Shown: in pieces, positions 9,128-20,322 of the stretch
How the letters are laid out: every line of letters begins with the position of its first letter
Position numbering within the stretch: position 1 is the stretch's first letter
Source of the DNA: Paulinella micropora
Lineage: Eukaryota; Cercozoa; Imbricatea; Euglyphida
DNA length: 30,388 nt
Direction: 5' to 3'
Assembly: GCA_009731375.1 (NCBI GenBank)
Contig: BJOX01000123.1
Coordinates: 914,107-944,494 of the forward strand
The notes under the pieces: generated by a model
The model's database searches: none
The model's input: the letters and a program-made list of their open reading frames with translations, nothing else
What the model was told of the DNA's origin: nothing
Program-made: the position numbers and the translations under genes

Positions 9128-10182
9128 TGTTACAATCCCTGAAGATAGCTCGATTAAAAGTCGGTAATACAACCAGACACAAATCCCCCAAAGGAGAATG
9201 ATGTCTCGTTATATTAGCTCAGTGAAGCCGAAAAAGAAAGCGGCCACAGACCACGGTTAAAATGGCATTAGGTCAAATCCGGCCAAACGATATTGAAATA
9301 CTGGGAAAAGAACTAGGTGCACCTGACACCCGAAAAAGGGTACTTTTTACCGGCTATCGGGGGGTGATGCCTACAGTACCCCTTCCCGTTTTTATGACGG
9401 AAATATGCAATATTTTCGTCATATAGCTGCTGATTTCTTTTCTGCACAAACGCTACGGGGTGTTGCAACTAAGTGCATTAACCCACGGATAGACGGTGCA
9501 GTGGATAAATAAAACGCATACACCAGACACGCGTCAACTGTAAATCTCTAGCCTCATTTTTTGTAAATAAATAAAAAAAACTCCTCCTTCCACACTCGTT
9601 GTCCCCCCCCGTAACTTAATTCTGAGGCAGTATGTCAAGAACAAATAGTATTACTATTAAAATGAAAGCAGCATTATAATTTTTTCTCCTTCTCTAAAAA
9701 CACTTCCGATCAGTAAATACATTGTCTTTTAATAACATACCCTTGTTTTCAATCGGTTACCTTAATATAATACTAGGGGGCCAGTCCTAATAGCTATATC
9801 CAAAGCCGGTGTGAGTGAACCAGACCATGCGATAAACCGACACAAGTAGAGACGGACCGTGCTGGTATGACGATATTAAGTATATCCAAAGAAAAAAATA
9901 TTTAATATGTCTACTATGAGAACATTTATTGAGAACATCACCCTGGATACTTGAAGCAGGGTCGTACCAGGAACACCATCGCTAAACTTACAAGCGATCC
10001 CCTTCTACGGTGTCGTATCCATTTGCCGATTGACCCTCGCACTCATATGTTGCGATAAAAATGCCAAGTAACAACAATGGTATAAAAATATTTTAATAAG
10101 ACATGATCTGACATGGGTACTATGAGATTAATCCACATGCAGCTTTCAATGTCCGACGCGTGATAAAAGAAAAAAATGTCAC
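9127..10182 (-). repeat. AT-rich stretch; candidate 3' LTR of the retrotransposon
   Basis: Reductase coding sequence stops at ATGC followed by TGTTAC, and an LTR read on the minus strand would end GTAACA. Just before the Pol stop, plus-strand AAATGTCA near 10173-10180 would give an LTR starting TGACATT. The interval is therefore a plausible LTR of about 1.05 kb, with a minus-strand AATAAA near 9927. No second LTR is seen in the window to confirm it. Composition changes within the stretch: 9130-9540 is intermediate in GC and 9540-10180 is strongly AT-rich. The first part might instead be leftover viral sequence. Confidence 0.4.
9262..9426 (+). CDS. Small open frame, 54 codons, doubtful
   Basis: ATG to TAG, beginning MALGQIRPNDIEIL. 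An overlapping frame from 9331 to a TAA near 9508 is also open and reads more like protein (STPSRFYDGNMQYFRHIAAD) but lacks a good start. Either could be a remnant of a viral gene or chance. No family is recognised. Confidence 0.15.
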   Translation: MALGQIRPNDIEILGKELGAPDTRKRVLFTGYRGVMPTVPLPVFMTEICNIFVI

Positions 10183-13100
10183 TTACTGCCTTCGTCGCCT
10201 TGCGCGAACCCCTTTGCCAGGTGGCGGGCCGCCAACAAAAGTCAAGTCAAACTTTGACTCCTCAAGAATGTCCCATATTTTGTTAGGGATGGCGCCCAAT
10301 GATAAGTCAAAAGGAATGTCAAGCACTCCCCTAGGCAGTGACTGAATAGTCCACGCAGTGTGGTCTTTGTCTCGAGGGGTAATAGTATCATCCCAAGTCT
10401 CGAGATCTTTCGCGTCTTTGTATACCGGTAAGTATTGTCTAGCTTTTGGATCCTCAACAGGGTCCATGCTTCTCCAGAAATGGAGTACCGGTTGTATCGT
10501 TTTTGCTGCTGAGGATCTCTTCGATGTCCGCGCTGCCCGTGTAGTCTGCGGGACCGCCACAGCTCGCATGAGATAAAGATCTGAGAGAGTGTCATCGGCA
10601 ACATGAGATTCTGCCGGTCTCAACAGATAAAAAGCGTCTCGGACCCACTTGATGGTCGCAATCGCCTCGCCTTCCTTCCATCGCGCATGTCGAATGTCCA
10701 CATTACCCGCGTTTGGGTTAGTGTCCTTCTCTTCTCCTCCTCCATGGACATCCGTCGCTCGCGTCGATCTCGCCACCTTCCTCGGTTGGTCGAAGATAAG
10801 GTCATTTTGCGCTCTCCTCCTCTGCGCCTCCGTGAACTTCTCCTTTGTACCGCCGCGGACTATGGGGGCCTTAGACTGAGTCCCCGCCGCGCTTTTGCGG
10901 TTTGAGTCTTCCTTACTCTCCTTCTCGGTCTCCTCCTTCTCCGAGACAGGTGTCCGATATGCATTCTCCTCCTCTAAGGTATCCTCCTTACTGATAGGCG
11001 GTACCTCTTTGAAATCCTCCTTCATCCGTTTCAACGCCTCCTCAACGGATTCATCCTCGAGTAAGAAGGGGTCATATTTGATCAGCCTTCGAACATTCAC
11101 AATTTGCACCTTCCCTCTACCCCTGATCTTATAGTTCAGAGGTCCCATCTGCTCCATAATCTGGTATGGTCCTTTCCAGTGGGTAAACAGCTTAGAGCTA
11201 ACCCCCTTGGGTACTTGAGGATGGTACAGGAGTACAATATCCCCAACCCGGAAACGGACTTGATCTAAGTGCGCTTGTCGCACTCCTTGTGCATCAGTCT
11301 TTCTGCGCTCCGCCTCCCTATGCGCCGCAACTATTTGCTCCGCCTCCATCTTCGCTCTTAGCNNNNNNNNNNGTCAAGTGTCCTTTGGATGCTGAAGCGA
11401 GGTTGGGATATTATGGCGAGACTGAGCTGGCTCCTCCTAATGCCGATGAGGGTAGACAGTTCATTGCAAAGGCAAATGAAGGTGCTGCCTCCACCCAGGC
11501 TCTCTGATTCTCCTTCTTCATACAGTACATCTTAAGCGAGGCTTTGAGAGGTCTATGTACCCGCTCGATCTTGCCATTCGCTCTCGGGTTATAGGCAGTA
11601 ACATATTGCCATTTCATCCCGTAGTACTTAGATAGTCTGTCGATGACTTCATTATTAAAGTCAGAACCTCGATCAGAACATATCTTTCTAGGCACTCCGA
11701 TCTGCGAGACGATCCTATCGATCAGAGCCTCCGCAGTTGGTCTTGCCTGTAACGTCCTTAACAGGAACAACCCATACATAATTGGTGGCTCGATCTATCG
11801 CAGTAAGAAGGAGTTGTACCCTTCTGTCGATTCGGGGAAAGGTCCCACATGATCGATGTGTAAGAATTCAAACATCCCGGCGTGTAACGGGAATGTACCG
11901 ATCAGGCCGAAATTCGCCTTCAACGGTGTCTTTGTGGTTTTGCATGGGATACATGCGTCTACTTCTCTGTCTATCTCCTCCTTCATTCCTTTCCACCAAA
12001 ATCGCCTCGCTATGAACCAATGAGTTCTTTGTCGACCCGGATGTGCCAGTAAGGGGCAGTTATGGGCTGCAACATATATGAAGCGCCTCAACTTCTCCGG
12101 TACCCAGAGAGTCCATTTGTCAGGCTGTGATGCAAATTTGCCATGCTGGCCCTTGTACCACAATAGCCCATCTCTCCACGCCATCTCCTTCATTTGATCT
12201 TTGATCTGCGGAGTCTTTTTAAGCTCATTAGGGTTCTTGTATAACGTTATGAGCTCCTTGAACTCCGGATCCGTCGCCTGCTGCTGCCTCCATGCGGTAG
12301 GCGAGGCGATATGGATAGTACCGTCCTCCAACCTTACTCCTACCCTCTCCGGGTCTTCATCAAGCTCGCTTCGATTTTCCTGTGGAGGTTCAGTATAGAC
12401 CTCAGTCGTCTCCTCCTCCTCTTTTATATTCGCCTTCGCATTCTCGTATGCCTCATAAGACCACTCAGTCTTCGAGAACATGCGCCTCACAGCATATGCA
12501 ATGATCCGGGCCTTGAGGACTATATCGTAGACCCGTGCGGTTTTATCGAACGCCTCTTGCCATCTGCATCGCCTCTATGTGGCTTACCTCGTACACCTTG
12601 TCCGTGGACAGATCTATCATTTCCACTGATGATACGAGAGCCGACACCTCCGACTAAAACTCTAGCCTAGAAAGGCTATCAGCGACTACGTTTCGCTTTC
12701 CCGGTAAATAGACCATCGTGAAATTGAAACATGACAAGAAAGCTTGCCACCGCGCCAAACGGCCGGTTTGTTCATGATTCATCAACCAAAGAAGGTTGTG
12801 ATGATCGGTCCTAACCGTGAATAGAGGTCCTCCCCATAGATATTCTTCTTGCGAGCCCATACTACTGCCAACGCCTCTCTCTGTCGCGTGCAGTAATTTC
12901 GCTCCGCCGCACACAGCTTTCTACTCATAAACATGATCGGGCGCAACTTTTTCTCCTCCTCTTTCTGTTGCAGCACCGCGCCAATCGCAAACTTAGATGC
13001 ATCCGTGTCGACTACGAACGGCTTCGTAAAGTCGGGCATCATAAGTACTAATCCGCCGTCCTTGGGATCTTTGTAAATGAGATCTTTGAGCGTATTAAAC

Positions 13101-15949
13101 GCCTGCAAAGCCTCCTCATCCCACTTCTCAAAGTCTCCAAAATCAATCATCTTCTCCAGCTTAGCCCGAGTTGCACCCCAATCGGGTATGAACTGGCTGT
13201 AGTACTGTGCCATCGCAAGAAAAGAGTGTAACTCCGTGCGATTCTTTGGCAACTGTCTACTCATGATCTCCTCCCTCTTTTCGCGCGATATCGAGACCCT
13301 ATTATGAGAAATCTCGTAACCCAAATACGTCACACTTGTCCTGGCAAGCTGACATTTCTTTAGGTTGCATTTCAGGCCAAAAGCTCCGATGCGCCTGAAG
13401 ACATCTGACAAGTGATCGATATGCTCTTCCATTGTGTTAGAGTATACGATGATGTCATCGATGTAACAAAATGCATATTCTCCCGCCTTCTGTCCTCTCC
13501 TTCTCATAAAACCATCCTCCGACTGGTCGTCATATTGACCGCTCAACATCTTCTGCATCGCCTTCTGAAAGAGCCCCGGGGCCTGTTTGAGTCCCATTGG
13601 AAGCACCTTCCACTGGTATATTTCCATACCCACAACGAATGCAGTCAGCCATCTGGATTTCTCGTCCAGTGGTATCTGCCAGAAGCCGTTCTTAAGGTCA
13701 ATGACCGAATAGAATTTAGCATTCCGCAGCACCCTTCTGCCTTCTTCTAAGGTCGGCAGAGGATTTCTCTCTTCCTCTAGCACCTTATTCACACGGGCAT
13801 AATTGATCGTCAAGCGCCATTCTCCTCCTGGCTTAGGGACGATTTTCGGTTGAGAGACAATTGGAGATGTAGATCTCTCAATAAAGTCCTCATCGAGCAA
13901 CTGTCTCACATTCTCCTCCGCTATTTTTGCCTCATGTATGCTCAAATTTGCCCTCCGTGGTGCCGGAGATGGCTCCGCACCCGGTATCTTGTAAATGACA
14001 GCAGTGAAGTCATCCGACTTTACACCACCTGCCCGAGGAGGGTCGAAAATTTCTCTGTACGCCTCCATCTTAGCTTTGAGAAACGCCTTCTCTCTCTCCG
14101 AACCCACTCCTTCTTCTAAAATTTTCCGCGCCGCCGCTTGGAAATCTTCCTCCGACATCTTCTTATGCTCCTTGAGGGGCGCTAAGTCCTCCTCCAAACT
14201 CAAATCTTCCTCGGACAAATCGTCTAGTCCCGTTCTTTCATACGTGACTGTGTCCGGCTCATCATCATGACCCAGCCCGACAAGCATATCAATAAGGTTC
14301 GCGTATTGTATCGGAGCCTTACGGGTGTAGAAACCATCAAAGCATGTGAAAGCTTGAGGTATCAATTTCAACTTGTCCTGGGCTCTGAGCTTTTGCTTGT
14401 ATGCACTGCTCTGCTCCCGAGACCCGAGTCGACAAGCCACCACTAACTGTTGCTTGCGAGAAGGAACAGGTATAGGATGATCAATAAGCCGGTCCCTTAT
14501 CTCCTGTGCCCAGATCGCCTTCTCATTGTATGGCAGAATGACAGTATACGGCTTGTTACTCTCAAATAGAGTCCGTAGACACTTTTTCACTTCAGTTAAT
14601 GAGCGCGGCCAGGTAGGCACATCGCCCCAAAAGTTCGTGATAAAAGTTTTAATGTCATCCGCTGGAGTATCGGGGATACGCCCCTTCCTCCTTGGCACAA
14701 ACGCCTCTCTCTTCTCATCTGACACCTTCGCATGGTAACAGTAGCCATTAGTAATATGGACATCTGCCCCGCCACCTTCTGCGAATCTGGCCAACGACGG
14801 GCACTGTTTCGCAACACATATTATCTCCTCATTACGCGCTACGACTAAGTCATCAATAGACTTTCTGTCCCATGCGGGAATCGTAACCGTATACGCCTGC
14901 ATCTCCGTCTCCCAATTGTCGGTCCAGGTCAGTTCCTCCGGCACTGTGACATAGGGGTGTACATAGGCTTCAGTTGCCTCATGTACGAAGGCCAACTTTT
15001 TCCTCTCCGTTGCTAGACTCAGCTCAAAAGCCTCGTATGAGTCAGTAGCAGTCATCGGATTAATATCCTCCTCCTCTCCATTCTTCACTCCATAAATCAC
15101 CCGCCGTGCGGCGCAATCGATCACAGCCCCCATCGTAGCCAATTGGTCATACGACAGCAGGATTGAACCGTGGTAATCGGGGACAACATAGAGGTCCGCA
15201 CGATATACTCGACCGGATTTCAATTTGAAAATTAATGTGACGATGCCCGTAATTTCCGTACGGCTGCCTACCCCTTTTAGGGTCCCCTTTGTTTTTCTAA
15301 TGTTTTTGTCCACCCATGTCCGGTGACTATTCAAAAACTTCTGGCCGACAATATTAATATTCGCCATCGTATCATTACCAACTTTTAATGTGGTTTGTAA
15401 AGTTTCACAAAAGAGGTCAGTGTAGCATAGCGCGTCCGGTCTATGTGTACTGGCCGCTAGCACATGAATTTTTTTTTCTAGGGTTTTGAGTCTAAGCTCA
15501 AGTTCCTTGTCCTCCTTCCGTTTTTCCCTTTTTTCCTCCAACTTAACTTTTTGAGTCTCCGGGGCTTCCGGTATCTCAAGTGTCCGCTTGACAGAGTCCG
15601 GTACACTAGATGTACACTTGTCTACCGTAGAGACGGTTGCGTCCTTTGGCGGGGGAACGGTCCGCTGCTTCTTCGTAGGCGGAGACCTAGCCTTCAGTTG
15701 CGGCTTCCTCTCCTCCATCGCCTTCTTCGCCTTCCTATTCGCATCATTTATCATATTAGCTCTCGAAGGATGAACTAGCAAATGCTTACCTTGAGGCTTG
15801 TGAGGCTGTGTGCCTTCAACTTCACGTCTAGGAGGAACGGAACCGTTCGTATCCTGTTCAGCAACAGTAGGCATAACTGTGACTGTCGGATTAAAAAGAA
15901 CAGTTTTTATCTCCTTCTTTCTCTTCTCCTCCTCCCTCTTTTCCTCCCG
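10183..15949 (-). pseudogene. pol: Retrotransposon Pol: protease, reverse transcriptase, RNase H, integrase
   Basis: Read from high to low coordinates. A protease-like part near 15390-15110 has VGNDTMANINIVG then GSILLSYDQL. Reverse transcriptase has LPMGLKQAP and the catalytic YIDDIIVYS (about 13441-13470). RNase H has FVVDTDASKFAIGAVL and TDHHNLLWLM. Integrase has HPGRQRTHW and CIPCKTT (zinc module near 12040-11935), HIDHVGPF (first Asp), CSDRGSDFNN (second Asp), ANGKIERVHR (Glu) and a WKGPYQI module near 11170. Then comes an unusual acidic and basic tail of about 330 residues. Breaks: frameshifts near 12850, 12550, 11795 and 11720, a TAG at about 12655, and a gap at 11363-11372. Not functional as assembled. 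Confidence 0.85.
11363..11372. other. Assembly gap, 10 N
   Basis: Ten N lie between the integrase core and its C-terminal module. The frames on the two sides differ, so the true missing length is unknown. Confidence 0.99.
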
Positions 15950-15952
15950 TCA
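15947..15952 (-). promoter_or_regulatory. In-frame TGA-CGG between gag and pol: candidate readthrough site
   Basis: The minus strand reads CTA GAA TGA CGG GAG GAA. Gag and Pol are in the same frame, and after this single TGA the frame stays open through protease and reverse transcriptase to about 12785. UGA followed by CGG is a known leaky context in some plant RNA viruses. Its use here is inference. Confidence 0.6.
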
Positions 15953-18016
15953 TTCTAGGACTTCAACACGCTCACCTGAGCCAGTGTCTTCGTCTTGACG
16001 TCCCCCCTCCGCAGCGGTATAAGCTTGCTGGGGGTAGTTGGAGCTGGAACTGGAGCTATAATTCCAGTATCCGTGTCCTCTGGGAGGGCGCGCTGGGGTC
16101 CGGCCTCCCCTTCCCCGATAGCCCCGACCTCTTGGTGCCCATCCTCTTGGTGTCCCTCGGGACCCTCGTGACGCTCCTCTCGTCTCTCCTCCTCTAGTCG
16201 GCGCCGCTTGTCGGCCCGCTGCTTCTTTCTCCTCCTTTCTCTTCATCTTCTCAAGGAAGGAAATGATGGCCTCCCGGAACTCTCCGTCCGCGACCATATT
16301 TGCATTCCACCTCCTCTCCACCAACTCCTTCTTGTAAACTCTGTATAAGGCCTGCTCCTTTTTTGAGCCTTTGAGTTCTCTCAGGAAGATATTTCGCATA
16401 CTGTCATCGTCAGAGTCATGACTGTGTGGACAGGTGCCTACTCCATGCTTCGCCTCATTCTTACACGCCATATATGAAAAATAGCGGTAGCACGGCGTCG
16501 GCTCGTCTCTCCCCCTCTTTTGACCCGCCGACCGAGTTGTATGTGCTGCTTGAGCACCTCCAACCCCTTGTGTCGCGGCACTGGAGAATGACTCGGTGGC
16601 CGTGTCCAAGTCGGAACACGCTTCGAGCACCTCCCTATACAGGTCGCTCGGCTGAACAGCCGCTACGGCCCTCTCGTATATATTCGTTTCTAAAAAATCC
16701 GCCGTCTTCACCGCCGCGAAGGTCGGACAGGACTGTATGATCCTTGCGAGCTTGCTCGGGTGTCGTGCACACAAAGCACTCAGGAAGTACAAAATGATAG
16801 ACTTCCGGCTATAAAAGAGCCCGTACTTGGCGCTGACCTCAGTGAGGATCGCTGCCAACCTCGCGCTAATGCCCAGCCCTTCGTTCACCTCTTGAAAAAT
16901 CTCAAACCCAATCAAAGTACCAGTACACAGATGCTGATACCCATGAGTTTTAAAGTATTGCAAGAGGACGGCAACTGGCACCGTGCACTGCAGGTCTGAG
17001 GCTGCTCTCCTAGCCGACACCTCTACCGCTCGCAACGCCTTGTATTCCACAACATCAAATCCTTGTGTGAGGATTGATGGGTCCAACAAGGTGGACAACG
17101 CCTCATACTCCTGTGTTTCGTCCGTTGGATGCTGCTTCATACAAGCATCAATTCTTCGGAGCTTGTCTCGAAGGTTCGCATCCGTGTCCTTCTGACTCGC
17201 TGTCTCTGCGAACAGCGTCAGAGCAGTGGCATCGGACTTGGTATATTTTTGGAAGGCGTTAATGATAGCCTGTCTGTCCTTCTTGTCATTATTGTTGACA
17301 ATGACAGTGGTAGGCGCTGAGCTAGTCGTAGGGGCAGGAGGGGCTGTATGGGCTGACGGGACGTACCCAGGGGGAGACATAAAAGGCCCAGAGGAAGGTG
17401 CCTGTCTCGTAGCCGTCGCCTTAGCCAATGCAATCTTTGCCTCCAACTCCTTCTTTTCTTTCTCCTCTGCTCTTTCCCTGATATGCAGGTCTTGAGCATG
17501 ATGAAAAAAAGACATGAGCTCGGCAGCCTTCCGAAGGAACAGAGCCTTCTCCGCCAACTCCTTCTCTCCCGCTTTATTGGTGAGGGCGGGTGCGGCCGTT
17601 CCCTCCAAGATCGTATGATCCTTGGTGAAAGCCCACCTCTTCCATGCGTCGTCCTTCTGCAAGGCCGCATGCAACTTCTTAATCTTCGTCACCCCTCCAG
17701 CTTCGCCTTCTATTTCTTTCAGGGCCGGGTGAAGGTCCCTGCCATAAATCGGGGTTTGTTGGAGTTTATTCAAGTCCACCAACTTGATCTCCATAAGTCT
17801 CAGGGGTATATCCATGACATTAATCTGTCCTCGGACGTTCCTGGACTTAAACTCCCCTTCCCCTCTTTTGATTGATTCGATATCCTGACCAGGATCGAGC
17901 AACCTAGCCAGTGCTCTTGAATCCCATGGCAGGACAGTCTTGTTAGACTGGTACTCATAGAGTATAGCACACTCGAACACTTTCCATGTGAGGTCGAGAA
18001 GCTCCAGTAAAGACAT
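15950..18016 (-). CDS. gag: Retrotransposon Gag polyprotein with CCCH zinc finger and RGG tail
   Basis: Structural protein that would form the particle and bind element RNA. The first good ATG is at 18016 (MSLLELLDLTWK), but coding-like sequence continues upstream to 18070, so the true N-terminus was probably longer. A helical, charged region (KKELEAKIALAKA) leads to a capsid-like segment in the middle. Near the C-terminus there is CYRYFSYMAC followed by ten residues, then CPHSH, a C-x8-C-x10-C-x3-H pattern typical of CCCH fingers rather than the usual CCHC knuckle. An arginine-glycine-rich tail (RGRGYRGRGGR) and serine run follow. The frame ends in GTC CTA GAA TGA and continues open into Pol. 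Confidence 0.8.
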   Translation of the reverse strand: MSLLELLDLTWKVFECAILYEYQSNKTVLPWDSRALARLLDPGQDIESIKRGEGEFKSRNVRGQINVMDIPLRLMEIKLVDLNKLQQTPIYGRDLHPALKEIEGEAGGVTKIKKLHAALQKDDAWKRWAFTKDHTILEGTAAPALTNKAGEKELAEKALFLRKAAELMSFFHHAQDLHIRERAEEKEKKELEAKIALAKATATRQAPSSGPFMSPPGYVPSAHTAPPAPTTSSAPTTVIVNNNDKKDRQAIINAFQKYTKSDATALTLFAETASQKDTDANLRDKLRRIDACMKQHPTDETQEYEALSTLLDPSILTQGFDVVEYKALRAVEVSARRAASDLQCTVPVAVLLQYFKTHGYQHLCTGTLIGFEIFQEVNEGLGISARLAAILTEVSAKYGLFYSRKSIILYFLSALCARHPSKLARIIQSCPTFAAVKTADFLETNIYERAVAAVQPSDLYREVLEACSDLDTATESFSSAATQGVGGAQAAHTTRSAGQKRGRDEPTPCYRYFSYMACKNEAKHGVGTCPHSHDSDDDSMRNIFLRELKGSKKEQALYRVYKKELVERRWNANMVADGEFREAIISFLEKMKRKEEKEAAGRQAAPTRGGETRGASRGSRGTPRGWAPRGRGYRGRGGRTPARPPRGHGYWNYSSSSSSNYPQQAYTAAEGGRQDEDTGSGERVEVLE

Positions 18017-18070
18017 ATTATCCCCAAATGAGACATGTTGCACCTGTAACTGTGCACTGTCGTCTCTGAG

Positions 18071-18222
18071 TATGTATGTATGTATGTATGTATGTAGTGC
18101 ATGCATGCATGCATGCATGCATGTATGTATGTATGTATGTATGTATGCATGCATGCATGCATGCATGCATGCATGTATGCATGTATGCATGTATGCATGC
18201 ATGTATGTATGTATGTATGTCT

Positions 18223-18257
<35 letters not shown>

Positions 18258-18621
18258 GTGTATGCATGTATGTATGTATGTATGCATGCATGCATGCATG
18301 CATGTATGTATGTATGTATGTATGTATGTATGTATGTATATTTTATGTATGTATGTATGCATGTATGTATGTATGTATGCATGCATGCATGTATGCATGT
18401 ATGTATGTATGTATGTGTGTATGTAATACACATACATACACATACATACACATACATAGATACACATACATACATACAGACATACATACATAGACACACA
18501 CACACATACACACACACATACATACATACATACATACATACATACATGTATGTGTATGTATGTGTATGTATGTATGTATGTATGTATGCAAGCATGCATG
18601 TATGCATGCATGCATGAATGC

Positions 18622-18652
<31 letters not shown>

Positions 18653-18677
18653 CATGTTTGTAATGCAGCATGCATGC
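18071..18677. repeat. Compound TATG / TGCA microsatellite
   Basis: TATG, TGCA and TG tracts begin immediately after the gag-like sequence. Between about 18426 and 18547 the plus strand switches to CATA/CACA, then returns to TATG. All reading frames through it give only Tyr-Val-Cys-Met or His-Thr-Tyr-Ile repeats and are not genes. Confidence 0.95.
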
Positions 18678-18733
<56 letters not shown>

Positions 18734-18734
18734 G

Positions 18735-18786
<52 letters not shown>

Positions 18787-18790
18787 TATA
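18678..18790. repeat. GATA tetranucleotide repeat
   Basis: About 27 near-perfect GATA units with single interruptions (GATG, TATATA), embedded in the larger TATG array. Confidence 0.97.
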
Positions 18791-19493
18791 GATGTATGTA
18801 TGTATGTACGTATGTATGTATGTATGTGTGTATGTGTGTGTGTTTGTCTATGCATGTATGTCTGTATGCATGTATGTGTATCTATGTATGTGTATGTATG
18901 TGTATGTATGTGCATGTATGTGTATGTATGTATGTATGTATGTATGTATGTATGTATGTATGTATGTATATGTATGTATGTAATGCAAGCATGCATGCAG
19001 GCATACATGCATGCATGTATGCATGTATGCATGTATGTATGTATGTATGTAAGTATGTATGTATGTATGAATGTATGTATGTATGTATGCCTGTATGTAT
19101 GTATGTGTATATATGCATGTGTATGTATGTGTATGTATGTGTATGTATGTATGTATGTATGTATGCATGTATGTATGTATGTATGTATGTATGCATGTTT
19201 GTATGTATGCAAGTATGTATGTATACATGTTGTATGTATGTATGTATGTATGTGTATGTATGTATGTGTATGTATGTATGTGTATGTATGTATGTGTATG
19301 TATGTATGTATGTATGTATGTATGCATGTATGCATGTATGTATGTATGTATGTATGTATGTATATTATATGTATGTATGATTGTATGTATGTATGTATGT
19401 ATGTATGTATGTATGTATGTATGTATGTATGCATGCATGCATGCATGTATGTATGTATGTGTGTATGTATGTATGTATGTATGTATGTGTGTG

Positions 19494-19529
<36 letters not shown>

Positions 19530-19745
19530 TGTGTGTGTCTATGTATGTATGTCTGTATGTATTTATTTGTATCTATGTATGTGTATGTATGTTTGTGTAT
19601 GTGTATGTGTATGTATGTATGTATGTATGTATGTATGCATGCATGCATGCATGCATGTATGCATGCATGCATGCATGCATGTATGTATGTATGTATGTAT
19701 GCATGTATGTATTGCATGCATGCATGCAGGCATGCATGTATGTAC

Positions 19746-19776
<31 letters not shown>

Positions 19777-20318
19777 TGTATGCATGTATGTATGCATGTA
19801 TGTATGCATGTATGTACGTATGCATGCATGTATGTATGTATGTATGTATGTATGTATGTATGTATGTATGTATGTATGTATGGTATGTATGTATGTATGT
19901 GTATGTATGTATGTATGTATGCATGCATACATGCATGCATGCATGCTTGCATGCGTGCATGCATTATGCATGCATGTATGTATGTATGTATGTATGTATG
20001 TATGTTTGTATGTATGTTTGTATGTATGTTTGTATGCATGCAATTATGTATGTATGTATGTATGTATGTATGTATGTGTGTATGTGTGTGTGTATGTATG
20101 TATGTATGTATGTATGTATTTATGTATGTATGTATGTATATATGTATATATATGTATGTGTGTATGTGTATGTATGTGTATGTATGTATGTATGTATGTA
20201 TGTATGCATGTATGCATGTATGTATGTATGTATGTATGTATGTAAGTATGTAGGTATGTAGGTAATGATGTAGGTATGCAGGTATGTATGTATGTATGTA
20301 TGTATGTATGTATTAATA
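18791..20318. repeat. Long compound TATG microsatellite with higher-order structure
   Basis: About 1.5 kb of TATG with TGCA, TGTG and TGTA variants. A longer pattern (TG run, then TCTATGTATG, TCTGTATG, TGTATCTATG, then GTATGTAT units) recurs near 18833-18930 and 19490-19620, and in reverse orientation near 18425-18500. GCAGGCAT words near 18995 and 19728 mark a second recurring unit. Confidence 0.93.
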
Positions 20319-20322
20319 TGTT

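Larger units (their letters stand above)
9127..18070 (-). mobile_element. Ty3/gypsy-type LTR retrotransposon, decayed, 5' LTR not found
   Basis: The domain order on the minus strand is Gag, protease, reverse transcriptase, RNase H, integrase, which is the Ty3/gypsy order (integrase last). The low-coordinate end may include a 3' LTR reaching into the reductase pseudogene. At the high-coordinate end the gag frame is cut by a TATG microsatellite at 18071 and no LTR follows. At least four frameshifts, one in-frame TAG and a 10-N gap show the copy is inactive, or badly assembled. Confidence 0.85.

Noticed and set aside
9201-9260. Short peptide frame with a basic SVKPKKK motif
   Set aside because: Only about 20 codons, no conserved neighbour, and possibly part of an LTR.
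10079-10090. Plus-strand TATA-like GGTATAAAAATA
   Set aside because: No plus-strand gene follows; it lies in the AT-rich flank of a minus-strand element.
12311-15778. Plus-strand frames opposite Pol
   Set aside because: Antisense shadows of the retrotransposon; none has recognisable motifs.
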